Assembly: GCA_040954595.2 (NCBI GenBank)
Contig: CM082585.2
Location: forward strand, 9,734,001 to 9,798,000
Direction of reading: 5' to 3'
DNA from: Balanoglossus misakiensis
Lineage: Eukaryota; Hemichordata
DNA: 64,000 bases
Shown: piece by piece, positions 12,244 through 25,263 of the stretch
Layout of the letters: each line of letters starts with the position of its first letter
How positions within the stretch are numbered: the first letter of the stretch is position 1
Made by a program: the position numbers and the translations under genes
Notes under the pieces: model-generated
Told to the model about the DNA's origin: nothing
Database searches by the model: none
Seen by the model: only the letters and a program-made list of their open reading frames with translations

Positions 12244-15200
12244 ATGGCGTCGCCGGACGTGGACAAGGGAGTCAAACTGGCTAAGATAGCTTTGGGTACA
12301 GCGGCCGCCTCGGGAGTACTTCACTACATATATCCCTACTGGGCCAATGATATCAGGAAGGTGGCCGTGAACCGGCGTATGGCGAAAGTGCTGGCCGAAG
12401 ACATGAAAAGGAAGCTGTTAGTTGTTGACCAATTTCTGGAGCAAGCCAGGATCCACAAGTACAAGACGTGTATCATTTACAACAACACAGTCTACACATT
12501 CGGGGATATGGATCACCTGTCCAACAAGTTTGCCAACTTCGTCAAGCGACAGGGGCTACAGTGCGGAGACACAGTCGCCTTGATGATGTACAATGAACCG
12601 ACGTTTCTGTGGATGTACCTGGGCTTTGCCAAGCTGGGGATAGCGTGCGCCTTCGTCAACTACAATCTGCGCAGAAAGTCCATCACCCACTGCATTCGCG
12701 TATGTGGCGCAAAGTTACTGGTTGTTGGACCAGGTAGGTGAAAGACGGGTGTCACTCGGGCGTTGAAAATCCCGGAGCCTTGCTTTGAAATGCCTAGTTT
12801 CATTTGCTTTATTCAACAACGGTGTAGGACAGGGTTAACGAAAGGCAAAGCTTTGTATTGCGGCGTACTTTCAACAATCCCCAACCCCAGCATACTTTCC
12901 GATCAGAAAGGCTTAGACACAGAAAGAACATTTGACCTTTGTGACATTCGATAGGACATTTATGATTCATTGAATCGCCCGGCCTGGGGTCATTGTGGCC
13001 TAGTCCTTCACAATGGGACATCTGCGACTTTTCTTGTTCATTGAATCGTGTAATACGCCAGGGTCATGTTCGTATTTAAGGTAGCGCGAATTTCGACAAT
13101 TCCTGCAAGAACATGTACATGTAAATATATATTCCTGAAATAATTGCGTTTGTTGTTTGCTCCACAGAAGACGAGTTACTGAACGCTGTTCACGGTGTGT
13201 CTGATGAGTTAGCCGATATAAACGTTAATGTGTGGAGTTGCCACGGTAACAAGTATGGTTTATTTAGAGATATACAAGATGAATTGGCGCAATCTTCTGC
13301 GGAGCCAATTTCAAGAGATGTTAGGAAGAACATTGCACCAACCGACGTTTCTGTGTACATTTTCACTTCCGGTACAACAGGTATGGTATATACCAAGTGT
13401 TGGGCATTTTGGTACTTGTGTGTGTGTGTGTGCGTGCGTGAGCATGTTTGTTTGTATGTACCATGTCTCTTGAATAAATTTATACTCCACATGTCTGGCT
13501 AGCTATTAAACTGTTCAGTCAAGGAGTTCATTCTTGTTTGATTTAATAGGTATCCCTAAGGCTGCCAAAGTTTCTCACCTACGTCACAAGTGGTCATGTC
13601 ATGCCAAAACATACCTTGGTCTCACAGAGAATGAGCGGGTCTACAATCCACTTCCGTTGTACCACAGCTTCGCCTTTTTTATGGGTTTTGGCGGCGTCTT
13701 GCAAAATGGTATGGAAATGATTAATTATTCGACATCCGGGCAATTCCGTGCATCGCCCGCGCTTGAAGTTGAAGCCTGATGATGATGATGATTCAATTGC
13801 ACGGCAAGATTTGTATTTTATTCATAGCATCATATTGTAAAGACTTATCTTTCTCTTTCAATTTCTTTAGGATTAACGATGATTCTCCCAAAGAAGTTTT
13901 CTGTTCACAACTTTTGGGATGATTGTCGGCGCCATAATGCTACAGTTATCCTGTACATTGGTGAATTGTGTCGGTACCTGCTGGCCGTACCTGAGGTATG
14001 ATTGGTCGTTGATGAACAGCGTCGGTGATGACGTAGCTTGCATCAGCCATTGATTGTTGTTGTACATTAATTTACTACGTAAGGTGGTTTTCACACATTT
14101 CGTTTCTTTGATTTCAGACGCAGGAAGACAAGAATCACTCAATTCGATTGGCTGTTGGCAGTGGCCTTCGTCAGGACATTTGGGACACATTTAGAAGTCG
14201 TTTCGCGATCCCGAAAATCGTTGAAATATACGCTTCGACCGAAGGGGGATTCAGCGCCACCAACGATGACAACACCCCGGGTGTGGTGGGGAAATATTCA
14301 CCGTATCTGAAGGTATATGCCCCCAATTAGAGAACTTAGTTGACGTCATACATGGAAAAGTCTTACTTGTCGCAAATGGACTTAGTATAATTGTCGTGAA
14401 TAGAGAGCTATACGCATGGGACTCGTCACTTGCCCTGGGAGCGAGTGCAAGTCAACGATATTGCAAAATGTTTCAATATCTAGTCTGTCTTCTCTCTTGC
14501 ACTGTAAAATGTTACTGTGTACGTGTCGTATGTTAAAAATTTCATTTCGTTATTGTCAAGGTATAATAAATACATTTGTGAATGTTTTCATTTTCAGCGC
14601 GCTATGGGGTTCCACTTGGTCAGATACGACGTCGAAACGGCCCAACCCTTGAAAGATAATGACGGAAGATGTATCCCAGTTGCTAAAGGTGACGTATTTT
14701 ATCTGAATGTTGCTTACCTTTGGCGCTCTCTCTCTCGCGTCTTGTAAAAATTGCATGTTTACGAGAACCCTGGGGCTTCCGCTTCGCAGGTGAAGTCGGC
14801 CTGCTGATCGCTCCAATCATAGGTCATTATGACGGCTACTCTGATGAGAGACAAACTGAGAGGAGGCTGATCAGGAACGCTTTCAAAGATGGCGACGTCT
14901 ACTGCAACATGGGTGACCTGCTTCTCCTCGATAAAAACTACAACATGTATTTCGTCGACAGGATCGGAGACACGTTCAGGTGGTTGTATTTCTAGTTCAC
15001 ATCTGAGTAAAGATCTGAATACAAATCTAACTTTTACAAAATGAACTACGAATTAGGCCAAATAAAAAATATGTCCTGTTCCGATTACATGTACATGGTT
15101 TTCAAAAATATATATTTTTTTTGGCCTTACTAAAATCTTATTTGTCCGTCAAAGTGAAGGTAGTAGAATTTAAGAAAAAAATAGCTTTTTTAATACACTG

Positions 15201-15897
15201 ATTCAATAAATTGGTGTTTCTCAATTTCCCAGGTGGAAAGGACAAAACGTGGCGACCACAGAAGTAGCTGAGGTTATTTCCGTGCACCCTGCTGTGGAGG
15301 AGGTAAACGTTTACGGAGTTCAGATCCCAGGTATAATTCTAATCTCCCACTTCCTGCTCATAGGCGTTGAAGACACTGATGGTGCTTGCGTTTTGCCAAC
15401 CTCATCATGCACTCAATCAATCTGACGAAATTCAGAATGTAGAGATGAGCGGCGTCGTGTTGACCTTTGCTTTGTCTTTTACAGCTGAGAGATTTTCTTC
15501 TAACCTTGTTAACGGTTAAATAACTTATAACTTGAGTCTTGTTGAAAATAAAAATGATCGTTTCTCTATCTACAAATGTATATCATTAGGTCATGATGGC
15601 CGGGCTGGTATGGCTGCCGTAGTTTTGAAACACGGAGAGCTGTTTGACGCGAGAGAGTTTTATGACCACGTCACAGCATCGCTGCCTTTGTACGCTTGCC
15701 CACTGTTTCTGCGCATGATGAAGACCCTGGAAACAACGGGAACTTTCAAGTACAAGAAGGTGGACCTTGCCAAACAGGGATTCAATCCAACTGAGGTTCC
15801 AGAGAGGATGTACTATATGGACACGGCTGATTGCACGTACAAGCCCTTGGACGGACCGGCTTATTTGCATATCGTAGCGGGAAAGGCAAAGTTGTAG
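12244..15897 (+). CDS. Very-long-chain acyl-CoA synthetase / FATP (SLC27A family), 9 exons
   Basis: It activates long or very long fatty acids (or bile acids) to CoA thioesters through an acyl-adenylate and may aid uptake, at ER, plasma or peroxisomal membrane. Exons: 12244-12733, 13168-13380, 13550-13708, 13871-13995, 14118-14312, 14598-14688, 14790-14979, 15233-15330 and 15590-15897, all in phase, 622 codons (family 620-650). Key marks: an N-terminal hydrophobic segment (about residues 10-32), the AMP-binding P-loop [15 protein letters not shown] (from 227) across the exon 2/3 border, YASTEG (367-372), and the FATP signature [19 protein letters not shown] (from 480) across exon 7/8. The ATG at 12244 is the first in frame. 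A splice acceptor at 12118-12119 implies an upstream non-coding exon. The protein ends AKL, a PTS1-type tripeptide. Which SLC27A subtype it represents is not settled. Confidence 0.93.
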
Positions 15898-16734
15898 AAG
15901 GTAAGTCTCACAGACACGTACTCTCGTGAGACATAATATCGCAATACGGCTTCTTAGTGGAGAATTGAATTAAAGGCTCTGTGGTTTATGGATTAAACTC
16001 AAGGTACTATGGAAATGTCATGCATTCATGAAGATCATATGCCTTAAAGCGCGAGAGACTTGAGAAAGTCTTACTAAGAAAGAGTCTTTGTTGTATGTCT
16101 GCGCAGTATATCAAATGTCGTTTTATGAAATCGATGAAATTGGAACATGATTTTCATTCTTTACTCACAATTTTTTATTATGACAAAAGATAATGAACCT
16201 TTCGTACAGAACGCCCAAAATGTATTATTAGAATATGCATTTCAAAATATAATATACAACAAATTGGTCATTCGTCCTTCGACCAAGTACGAACATAATA
16301 TTGCGATTTTCTTGGAAAAATATCAATGTTTCACAACAGACGAAAGTTCAAAGCAATTTCGTGCAGTGACAGAGATACAAGATAATAATGTCTCTAAAGA
16401 TTTAAATTGCTCAATCTACTTCTGTCGTCATCACTTCGAAATCTGCTTTCTTATTTTATTGATGCGTTTCCTTGGTAACCGTCTTTTATGTCAATACCAT
16501 TATATGCGACTGACCAGTTCCGAAATTTTCGTATTTGCGCTACGGTTCAACAAATTTTGTGACTCGTGATGGCGCACTCCATCTCGAACAGCACACGATT
16601 CTCTCTTCGGGAGACCATCTGAGGCCGTTTCTTCTTGTAAATACAGGAATCTGTCCCTGGCCGTTTACATGATATCACGTTTATATCGTCCTTCAACTAT
16701 ATCACATGTAGAATCCACAGACAACCCGGTTCAA
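15898..16734. other. 3' flanks of two convergent genes, with a 140-codon ORF
   Basis: This is the space between the stop of the synthetase (+) and the stop of the nuclear receptor (-). An AATAAA for the minus strand lies at 16455-16460 and could end the receptor mRNA. A 140-codon ATG-started frame runs on the plus strand at 16147-16569. It is AT-rich, resembles no family I know, and lies where two 3' UTRs are expected, so I do not call it a gene. Confidence 0.4.
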
Positions 16735-19700
16735 TTACACACTGCTGAAAATCGCTTCAATCGGAACCTTCCCGATAGACTTTCGGAAGAACAGATCCTC
16801 GACTACATCGGTTTTGTAGGCCCTGAGAGACGAGATCGTCAGGAGTAGCTTTCCGAATCTCGCGGGATTCTGCGGGTTTTTGTTATTCTCGTACTGCGCG
16901 AGAATCAGCTGGGCCTGGTCTTGCAGGAACTCGATTTGATGCGGGTTGCTCAGGCCTTGCTTGAAATCTACATTTGAAAGACAAGTTCATCGCAATGAGA
17001 ATTTCTGCAGTTATGTAACCACAGTTATTTCATATGTTTTCATTTCAAGGGAAAGTTTTTTTTTCATATTATGAAACACACACACAATATTTTTTTTGTA
17101 ATTATTATGTTATAATGTGAAAACATGGAGTGCTACCAGTCGGGCAGCTTGCGAAAGTTATGTTGATTGTTCGTGACGTCATTTCCGATTTGTGTATGCT
17201 ACCCACCTGTTCTGAAAAGGACGAGCGCCTCCAAGAGTGCAAATTCGTTCGAATCCAGCGAGAGTGATTTGCATCTCTTGACTGTGTCTTGCAATGACGT
17301 CAGGACAGCGGGCACATCTAGATCCGATCTCTCGTTTCCCTTGAGGACGAATAATGATTTTTTTCAGTGTATGGAAACTTGTGAGAATGTGTTCCGTGTG
17401 TAGGCACCTCGCCTGTGATTTTGGATTTCGGTAAATCTGATTAGAGGGTTAATTTTTGCTAAGATGTTTGATAGTTTTGTTAAATTTGAAAACGGGTCTA
17501 TTTTTAGGGGTTGTCGATAGCATAAATAAGACAAGATAGTGTCTGTGGATTAAAAAGATCAGAACATCCAAAATAAATCGTCAAAAAATTTGCTCAGTGC
17601 TAGAGGTACAAACGAACAATATGAGTTAGCCAGCAATAAATCGAGATAATTGTCGACACAAACGGTCGTAAGTAAAATGTAGAGTCGTTTTTACCTTTAA
17701 GTTGTCGAATGTTGTTGCTGAGTCTGGGTTGCCTTGAAACTGCACAATCAGCGAGGCCATGTCCACCGGCCAGTAGGAGGCGTGTAACAGGAACAGCTCG
17801 CTCCAACACTCCTCCAGGAGCAGAATTTGGTCTCTGAACGCCAGACTTTGAAACGACTGCACGCTCCGTGCCCTCTTGACCGTGGTGAACAGAATCTGGG
17901 CGGCGATTTCGTGTAACATCTCCTGGTAGCCCTGCCGGCTGAGCGCGATGGGTCGAACCAAAACTGGAGCCGGGCTTGCGTTTTTCAGCAGTTGGTTTGC
18001 GTCCGATGGGACTGTTGAACCTAGACGATAAAATAAAAAATGTTGGGACTGTAACCGGCATTGATCGATGGTTAAAACCCATCGGTATTTCATGTTGAAG
18101 CTTAAGCATTCTCCTTTCAAATTGGCAAACAGCGGAAACCGCGATGGAGATGCTCGGGTTGAAAGTGAAAATATAAGTCTATTTTACTCGTGCATGTGTC
18201 GTATAACATTCGCGAAGGTAAGCGGCTATCCCTTACCTGCAGTTGTTAGCATCCTGCTTGGTAACTGCGGCCCCAGCACTATACCCGTCGGTGTGTGCAA
18301 ACCGTGCAGCGGCGGCACCGAGCTCTGAATCGGGTACGGGTGAAACCGAGTGGGCCGGAAACTCTCGAACGCACTTCGGAACTCCCCGTGGTCCTTCTCG
18401 GTTTTCGACTTGCCCGCCCGGGCGTTTGTCGTCTTCCAGGGCTGGAAGGGGCTGTGGTGTGGTCTGGGACTCGTCGTTCTCTCCGTGGAGTCCGGGATTC
18501 TTGACCGGGGAACGGGTGACGAGCTCCTTAGTTTGTCGCCGTTCGCGTGATGGTCGTTTGCGCTGCCGTAGCTACTGGTAGAATCCGGCTTTGCCTTGCT
18601 TTTCTCGGCTGGGGGGTCTTTGTTCTTTCTTGGGCCTCGTTCTTCCTGAACGGCTGAAATTTTAAGGAAGGTCTACTTTAATTAATTGTTATCCGGATAT
18701 TTTGTAGTATACAGAAACGTTGTTTCACTGGACTCCATTGCATGTAAAAAAGTCGTGCGGTGCATGGTCGGACTAAAACACAATACACAGCTGCAGAAAA
18801 CATAGAACTTGTTTGATGGAGTTTCGCTACATCTGCCTGTCTGTCTGGCTGTCTGTCTGTCTGTAGAGACCCTCATTCATAAACATACTCAAGTCAAAGT
18901 TTTACCGAATTATCAAAACCACGGTCCCTCCATCGTAGATGACGGAGGGACCGTGTCAAAGCGAAACGGATGATACGCGATGACTTCACGTGTCTTGAAA
19001 CCGTTGAAGTCGAGAGTCATGGAGGACTCCAGTCGTCCACTGCGCACACGACCGACGGGCTGTATCATTTTCCCCGGCCACCCTCCGATATAATCTGTAC
19101 AAATTGCCAGATATGATCGCTGCCATCTCGAATTCCTCTCTTTGCAGCTCACCCAGCGAGCGCCGCGGGATTCTCACACCCTAGCCGACGTCATTGATAC
19201 CACTAGTGACGAACTGTTAAGTGTGCAGTCGTCCCCTTCATCGATTTCCGCCGTGTTTTCCATTAAAACCGCGCGCAGGTGTTTCAAGGCGACGCTATTT
19301 GAGAAATATGACTTCGAGCGGTGTCACGACACCTCCGATTTCGTAATCTTGTTTCCCGCCAGATATGCAAACCATCGACAGTTTCTTTGAAAAGCTAACT
19401 TTTTCCCGTCACCTTCTATACGCGAGTGTCGAATCAACTGCCCAGTTGATCTTTGGTGAGCGGCCTGCGCGCAGCGGCCGTGTTGGCGGCACGCGACTTC
19501 CACTGAGGTGCACAATCCGAGGGACGACATATAAAACAAACTTTTGAAAATTAATGACAACTATCGTGTTGCTATGTTTCAAGTCGGAGTGACTGATATT
19601 AGCCTGACTCTGATTGGAATTCAGACGAAGCAACACACAAAAATTGGCCAATTATGAGGGGTGAAAAATTTCGAACACGCACCGTTTCTGTTCATATTCA

Positions 19701-19916
19701 CGGCGAAGCATTTGTTGAGCCGGCAGAACGGACACCAGTTCCGCCGCGCCTTGTCGATGGTGCAGTTTCCCTTCCCGATGCACGTGTACACCATGTTGCG
19801 TCGGATGCTGCGCTTGAAGAAGCAACTGCAACCATCGCAGCAGTAGACGCCGTAGTGTTTGCCGTAGCTCTTGTCCCCGCAGACCTGGCATGGAACTGGG
19901 TTTGGCAGTGTCCGAC
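16735..19916 (-). CDS. Nuclear receptor, NR2E (tailless/PNR/Hr83) type; first exon missing
   Basis: Ligand-regulated or orphan transcription factor. In transcript order the exons are 19683-19916 (DNA-binding domain), 18237-18653 (hinge), 17695-18020, 17207-17339 and 16735-16967 (ligand-binding domain). Phases agree at every junction and give at least 447 residues. The DBD has two C4 zinc fingers, opening [16 protein letters not shown]. Its P-box is CDGCSC, unlike the usual CEGCKG. The exon 1/2 join restores [14 protein letters not shown], typical of NR2E. The LBD shows [19 protein letters not shown] (helices 3-5) and [16 protein letters not shown] near the end. The CDGCSC box and RRNWCPFC point to the NR2E6/Hr83 branch, from my memory of the family. 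The C-terminus ends at the AF-2 position and looks short. The start exon, which must end one base into a codon, was not found. Confidence 0.85.
18920..18955. repeat. Perfect 12-bp hairpin in a nuclear receptor intron
   Basis: CACGGTCCCTCC at 18920-18931 is exactly complementary to GGAGGGACCGTG at 18944-18955, with a 12-base loop. It lies in the intron between the DNA-binding-domain exon and the hinge exon. It could form a stem in RNA of either strand; no function is known. Confidence 0.6.
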
Positions 19917-22900
19917 CTTTTGGGAGTGGATTTGGGAAAAGAATGAACAAAAGAAAAAACTGTTTAGTGAAAGTGAATTTGTATTTACAAAACGAGCAAC
20001 AACTGCCCCGGTAATTGGATCATGATATTCGCGGTTACCTGCCAAACAAATAACGCACAGTTTGTCATGTACATGTATAACCCGTGCAGATTGACAAGCG
20101 GATTATTTAGACGCGTCCGCCGACGTCGGGCGCAGGTTCTCCGGAGTTTGAGACATAGCGCTCCGGTCCCGTCCAATGTTTACGGTTCCGTCCAGTGTAG
20201 TTTTGATGAGCGGTTGTGAATGAGTATTTGTTTCTCTCACAAATCTATACGAGTTGTTCTACACGGACATATAATATGTTGACTCAGAAACGATAATAAT
20301 GAATCGCACGGATTTCGAGCAAATTCGACCGCGTGGATACCTGAATGATATAATTTTGTCGAACAAACGAGTTGGAGTCACACGTTTCAGTCTATCTTTT
20401 ACTGTGCCTTTTTTGTCAAATTTCTGCAGTCAATTCCTTGCGAAACTTCTCAGTGTGCGTGTGATTTCGGGTGACAAATTGTCACTTCAAGTGTTGAACG
20501 AAAAGTTGGCACATATACAGTAAAAGTCACGATCGGTTTAATTTTGTGTTGCATGGGAAAGTTTTCTTGACGCGTTTGTAAGCATTTCAAGTTACGCTGT
20601 GTAAACATATAATAAAAGGGGACAGTGCATTAAAATATAGTCACTGTAGTTACATCTGTTGTGATTTCAATAACATTGCCCGCAGCAAATATCTGGCCGT
20701 GAAAGGGGGTGTTCTCGAAACGCATGGTTTACGTGCTTTGCGCCCATTTTCACACACACAAAAACAAATACCCGAATTTTGGGCGTGAGCAACGTGGTGT
20801 TTTTGAAAACGCGACACTTGAAAAGTATTCGGAAGTGTTTAAGCGCACGCAATTAATTACTGGAGTGCCTTTGAGGTCCGGCGTCCGCGCTGATTGACGT
20901 CGACAGCGCGATCACCTGGCCGCGCTGTTGTGCGGCCCACTCGAACGGCAACCTCGGCGTGAAATTAATCGGTATTGGTCGAGTGGCGATAATGGCGGTT
21001 TGGTCGTGTGCCGGTGAAAGGAAACAGACAGTGCCGCTAAACGGCAAAACAAACACTCCTTTCTAAGATCAAATCGAAGATAGAACGAACAAGAACCGTT
21101 TTCTTGTTTTCTTTTGTAATCTGCGAATATTAGTGCGTCGGCCACGCGTCGCTCGTACTTCAATACTTGGAGTTCGTGATTTCTGCGAAACGTTAATTCA
21201 ACTGGACGCGCTTCCCTTTCTGGGCATTTTATGACACGTTTTGGTCTGTATCTCCTTTAGAACAAAAAAATTGTGCGTTTAGAGGAACAAAAATAACGAG
21301 GACATGACAGAAACGTAAAGTGAATTAAATGATTCAGTATAAGCCAAACGAAAATGAACGAAAGTGGAAAGATAAATCTGCCACGCCGTATTTAATATAT
21401 TGTCAGTTACTTGAGCTGTGTGAGGTGTACATTAGATTCCTTTCTTGTCTTGGTCGGAGCGACAATTCTAAAAGCCTGGTGTATTTTATGATATCATGGT
21501 CGCGGACTTAGAGTCATATATTTACAAACAAGGCGCATCTACTAAGTTAATGCATGCTGGTCTTAACGAGATGCTTCGTTAAATTTTCAGCAATACAACA
21601 GTACGACGTCAAATTTTCTCACACTAACGTTAAAAAATATTATAGTGAAAAAAATATCAAGAAATACTTACCCATTTTGAAAGTTCTGATCGAAGATATT
21701 TTATTTTCCCGGTGGTTTCGGCAGGAGGGTCGCGAAATTTCAGAAAAAGCAGGGAAGGGGCGCGGATATCACTTCTGGTGACTTTGGTATACCAACACAC
21801 AATATCAAATGACAGAACGACTACAGAAGTCTACGCGACTCCATGAAAGTTGACGGGTTTCCGAAGCAGAAATCCAGTTGACTTAGCATACTGCTTATAA
21901 GGCCTTTGTGCCTCCCCACATATTTTTTGCGTAAATTATGACACTATTAACTTAACTTTCCAGTGTGAAGGCTGTTCAATCAATTCCATGACTCCCTCCG
22001 GTATATTCCCGACCAACCAATCAGAGAGCAGCTTCGCCGAACTCTGGCAATACATCCAGGCACTTTTCTTTTCATATGCAAATATTACGCCAAATGAATT
22101 ATGTCTCTTGACGTCAAAAATTAATTTAAAGAAAAAATCAGCTCCGTGGAAATTAATATTCTTGACCTCGTGTTTGACAAAACTCAGTTCAACAGAAGTT
22201 GCAACAAATTTACAGCGACTTGCAAATAAAGCAGGCTGTTCAAATACACGTATGTTTTATTTAATACGTTATAAAATGGTCTCTTGGTAAATACCGAAGA
22301 CGTTTCCAGGTCGTTGCATGTAGTTTTACCGCGTTTCGGTGTACCGTTTTTTTTTATAAATAACGAATAATATAAAATTTGGTCGCTTTTACCAATTAAC
22401 CAAACATTTAATTTTTAGTTGTCTAATTTCATCACCCTTACTTTGGTTCTACTTGGACTTACATTCATACTGTATTTTTTATTGTTGTTGTTGTTTACAT
22501 ATACATATAGTGAAATCGTTTGCAAAACTTTTGGAAGACTACCCAAAAATGAAAAGTAATCAAATTACAGATTTTCGTGGAAGGAAGTTTCGTAAAACCT
22601 CACGTTTTCGTTGTTATTATTACATTTTGTCACATTTTAGATCAATTCTTTTTTTTTCCTTTTGTGTGCCAGGCGCTAGGCATTCCTTGTGTTAAACAAG
22701 TTCTTAAAACAAGCTTCTGTTTGATTGCGTATAGTGCGCTTTCTTTTCTGTTTTTCTGTGTGCGCGTTGAGTGCTTTGTGCTGTGAAATTTGAGACGAAA
22801 GAATTAACAAATATAACTAGACGGTTCTGTGTTGTGGGAAGACAGTTGCCAGTTGACTGTGTCGATCGACACAAGGGTGAAACAATAAATATAAAAGGCG

Positions 22901-25263
22901 CAAAGACTCAATGAACGCATTCCAACGACGCCTGGCACTTTGGAAGGCGCAGACGACACAATGTGAGCTGAAAGGCCCGCGCTGCCGCAGGTCCCTTGTC
23001 AAGTGCTTACACGTGCCACCCTATCCATTATGCACGTGGAAGGATCAACCCTCCACGCGACAATGACAACAAACATGAGATCGCCAATTAAGACAAGATA
23101 GAGCGGCTTGACCGTGCGGCGACAAACCACAAGCTGTAGTAGATAGCCGCGAAGAGAACCCCATTGTACGTTATCATCGCCCGTTCAACTGATCTATTCA
23201 GCTTTATTGGTAGATAAGGCGAAAAAATTGAAGGGGTGGGTGCGGTATTGTACGACGATTTTCTGCACCATTTAACCACAAATTGTATAGCCTGCTCGGG
23301 TGCCCCTTTTGGGATTCGACACAAAGAAGCTGGTCTATCATCAACTTATACCCGACCGCACATTTCTTACACTAAAACGCAAATACAGCATAGCACAATC
23401 GACTTTTTTTTCAAATGGAAGATTTATGATCACAAATGATACAATTACTTGTTAAGTTAGCTTTCGTATAATGTTGGCAGAGAATATAAATTTACTGAAA
23501 CAGGCAAAAGCTGGTTTGTGTCAAATGCAATCCTCAAACATTGTAAATTTGGGAGCCATCAGAAGGAGTGGGTCGATTATTGGGAATTAAACTTCGCCTG
23601 TAAATCAACGGTCGCACAGTTGCAATTTATTAAGTATAAACACACGCAAAACAGCACTGTTAAACAAAAATGGCCAAAACGATGGGATAGTGTTTCTTTG
23701 CGATATTTTAGGAGAGAATGAACAGTTTTACCATTACGTTGTTGAAACCTTTTCCTTTAACACACTCCAGTTTTTTTCGAGGATGAAACCTGAGATGCGT
23801 GCGCAGCCCATGTCTTCTCCTGATCGCTGACGATCTCTTGAGAGTTTGGAAGTAGTACCGGATAAGGTTTGTTTGCTCAGTTGCGGATCAATACGCATTC
23901 GCATTTCATTTCCAGTAGCAAGCACATAAACGGGTATTGATTGAGCGGCAAATATTAGTTCTTAATGTAGCGAGATCTATGACGTTGTCGGAATGACAAC
24001 GTTTCGCCCAATTCGCGTTTTGTCTTTTCTTTCATCAGGCTTGTGATTTACCGAGGGCGACGCGTCACCGAGTCATGTTGCTTCATGCGCGCGTAGATAC
24101 AAAATGGCTGACTCTTGATTTGTGACGCGACGTGTGACGAAGTGAAGTCACCTTACTTCCAGGTTGCATTCACTGTACTGCTGTGCAACCATTTTTAGGG
24201 GTGTTTTTATTTTAACGATTAACAAACATGTGATTTAAGCAGAAGAAGAGAAGTTAAGGGCAACAGTCCGGAGTTTGGTCATTCGTATATCGAATAACCG
24301 TCCTAGCTTTAGTATTATTATCATCAATATAACATAATTGTGGAACTATAACGGGCATTTTATGTTCAGTCAAGATGAATAAGAGAACATTTAGTATTTT
24401 TTCAAACGCAAGATATGCTTAATGTCGTTACAAGATTAAACTGACAAGCACGACGAAACGTGATTTCAAATTTATTAAAATAAAGAACTACAAAAATTAC
24501 TGTGAATCTGAAACTGTCAGATTCTGTATTTGTAGCCTCGCGTACCTTGTGCTCCGTTAAATTCCCCAAGTTGTGTTTTCTGTCACCCTGCACTATTCAT
24601 TTTTCTGTCTAAATATTAGCTCAATGCGTCAAACATAACTTGATGCAAGCCCGGTTTATGTACACGTCAAGTTTAAAATATATCATCTTGTTGAAAACAG
24701 CTCTGTTGGTTTATTTTTGTACCTTTTTGTTGCTAATTGCTCGATGTCACCATGGGTCTCCCGGTTAAAATGTATTCCCAGACATGGCAAATTGGTCGCG
24801 TTCCTTTCATTGCATTAATCACGGGCATATGATAATTACAAGCTGTGCAAACGCGCGATGCGCGTAAGAAAACAGATAGATGGCCGCTGGCAAACGGCGC
24901 ACGCCATTTAACCCACTTAAAGATGAATATTGTAGCACTTCAGCCCTTATTCCTCTCCATTCACTCGCCGTGTTTATTGATGAGCGCCATTGAAATGTAT
25001 TGACGAGGAGGAGAAAAGGCCGCAAACAGCCGCGGGGGAAAATCGGTCTCTCGCTCACGGAATCGGACCTGGGTAGAATGGGAAAGAAGGGGGAGAGACC
25101 TGTACATGCGACGTGCTCGGTGAAACATAATTGAGGTGGCGTTTCAAAGCTTCCGTTGCGATTTCATCGAGTCGTTGTCTTTCATAAGCAAAACAGGTGA
25201 ATCTGGCGCGTGGATTTTCTTGAAAAGGTCGGCTTAGATCAGAAAAACCCAAGACGTGCAAAG
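19917..25263. other. Upstream/intergenic DNA of the nuclear receptor
   Basis: The missing first exon(s) and promoter of the receptor should lie here. Short minus-strand frames near 20.0-20.2 kb include an ATG-started 17-codon frame and a GGCAG|GTAACC donor, but the phases do not match the DNA-binding-domain exon, so I do not join them. The rest shows no recognisable gene. Several stretches are AT-rich with runs of T or A. Confidence 0.4.

Noticed and set aside
16147-16569. 140-codon plus-strand frame
   Set aside because: AT-rich, no domain, and placed where two convergent 3' UTRs are expected.
19985-20176. Possible N-terminal exon of the nuclear receptor with a GGCAG|GTAACC donor
   Set aside because: The frame has no ATG in phase, and the donor does not give the one-base phase that the DNA-binding-domain exon needs.
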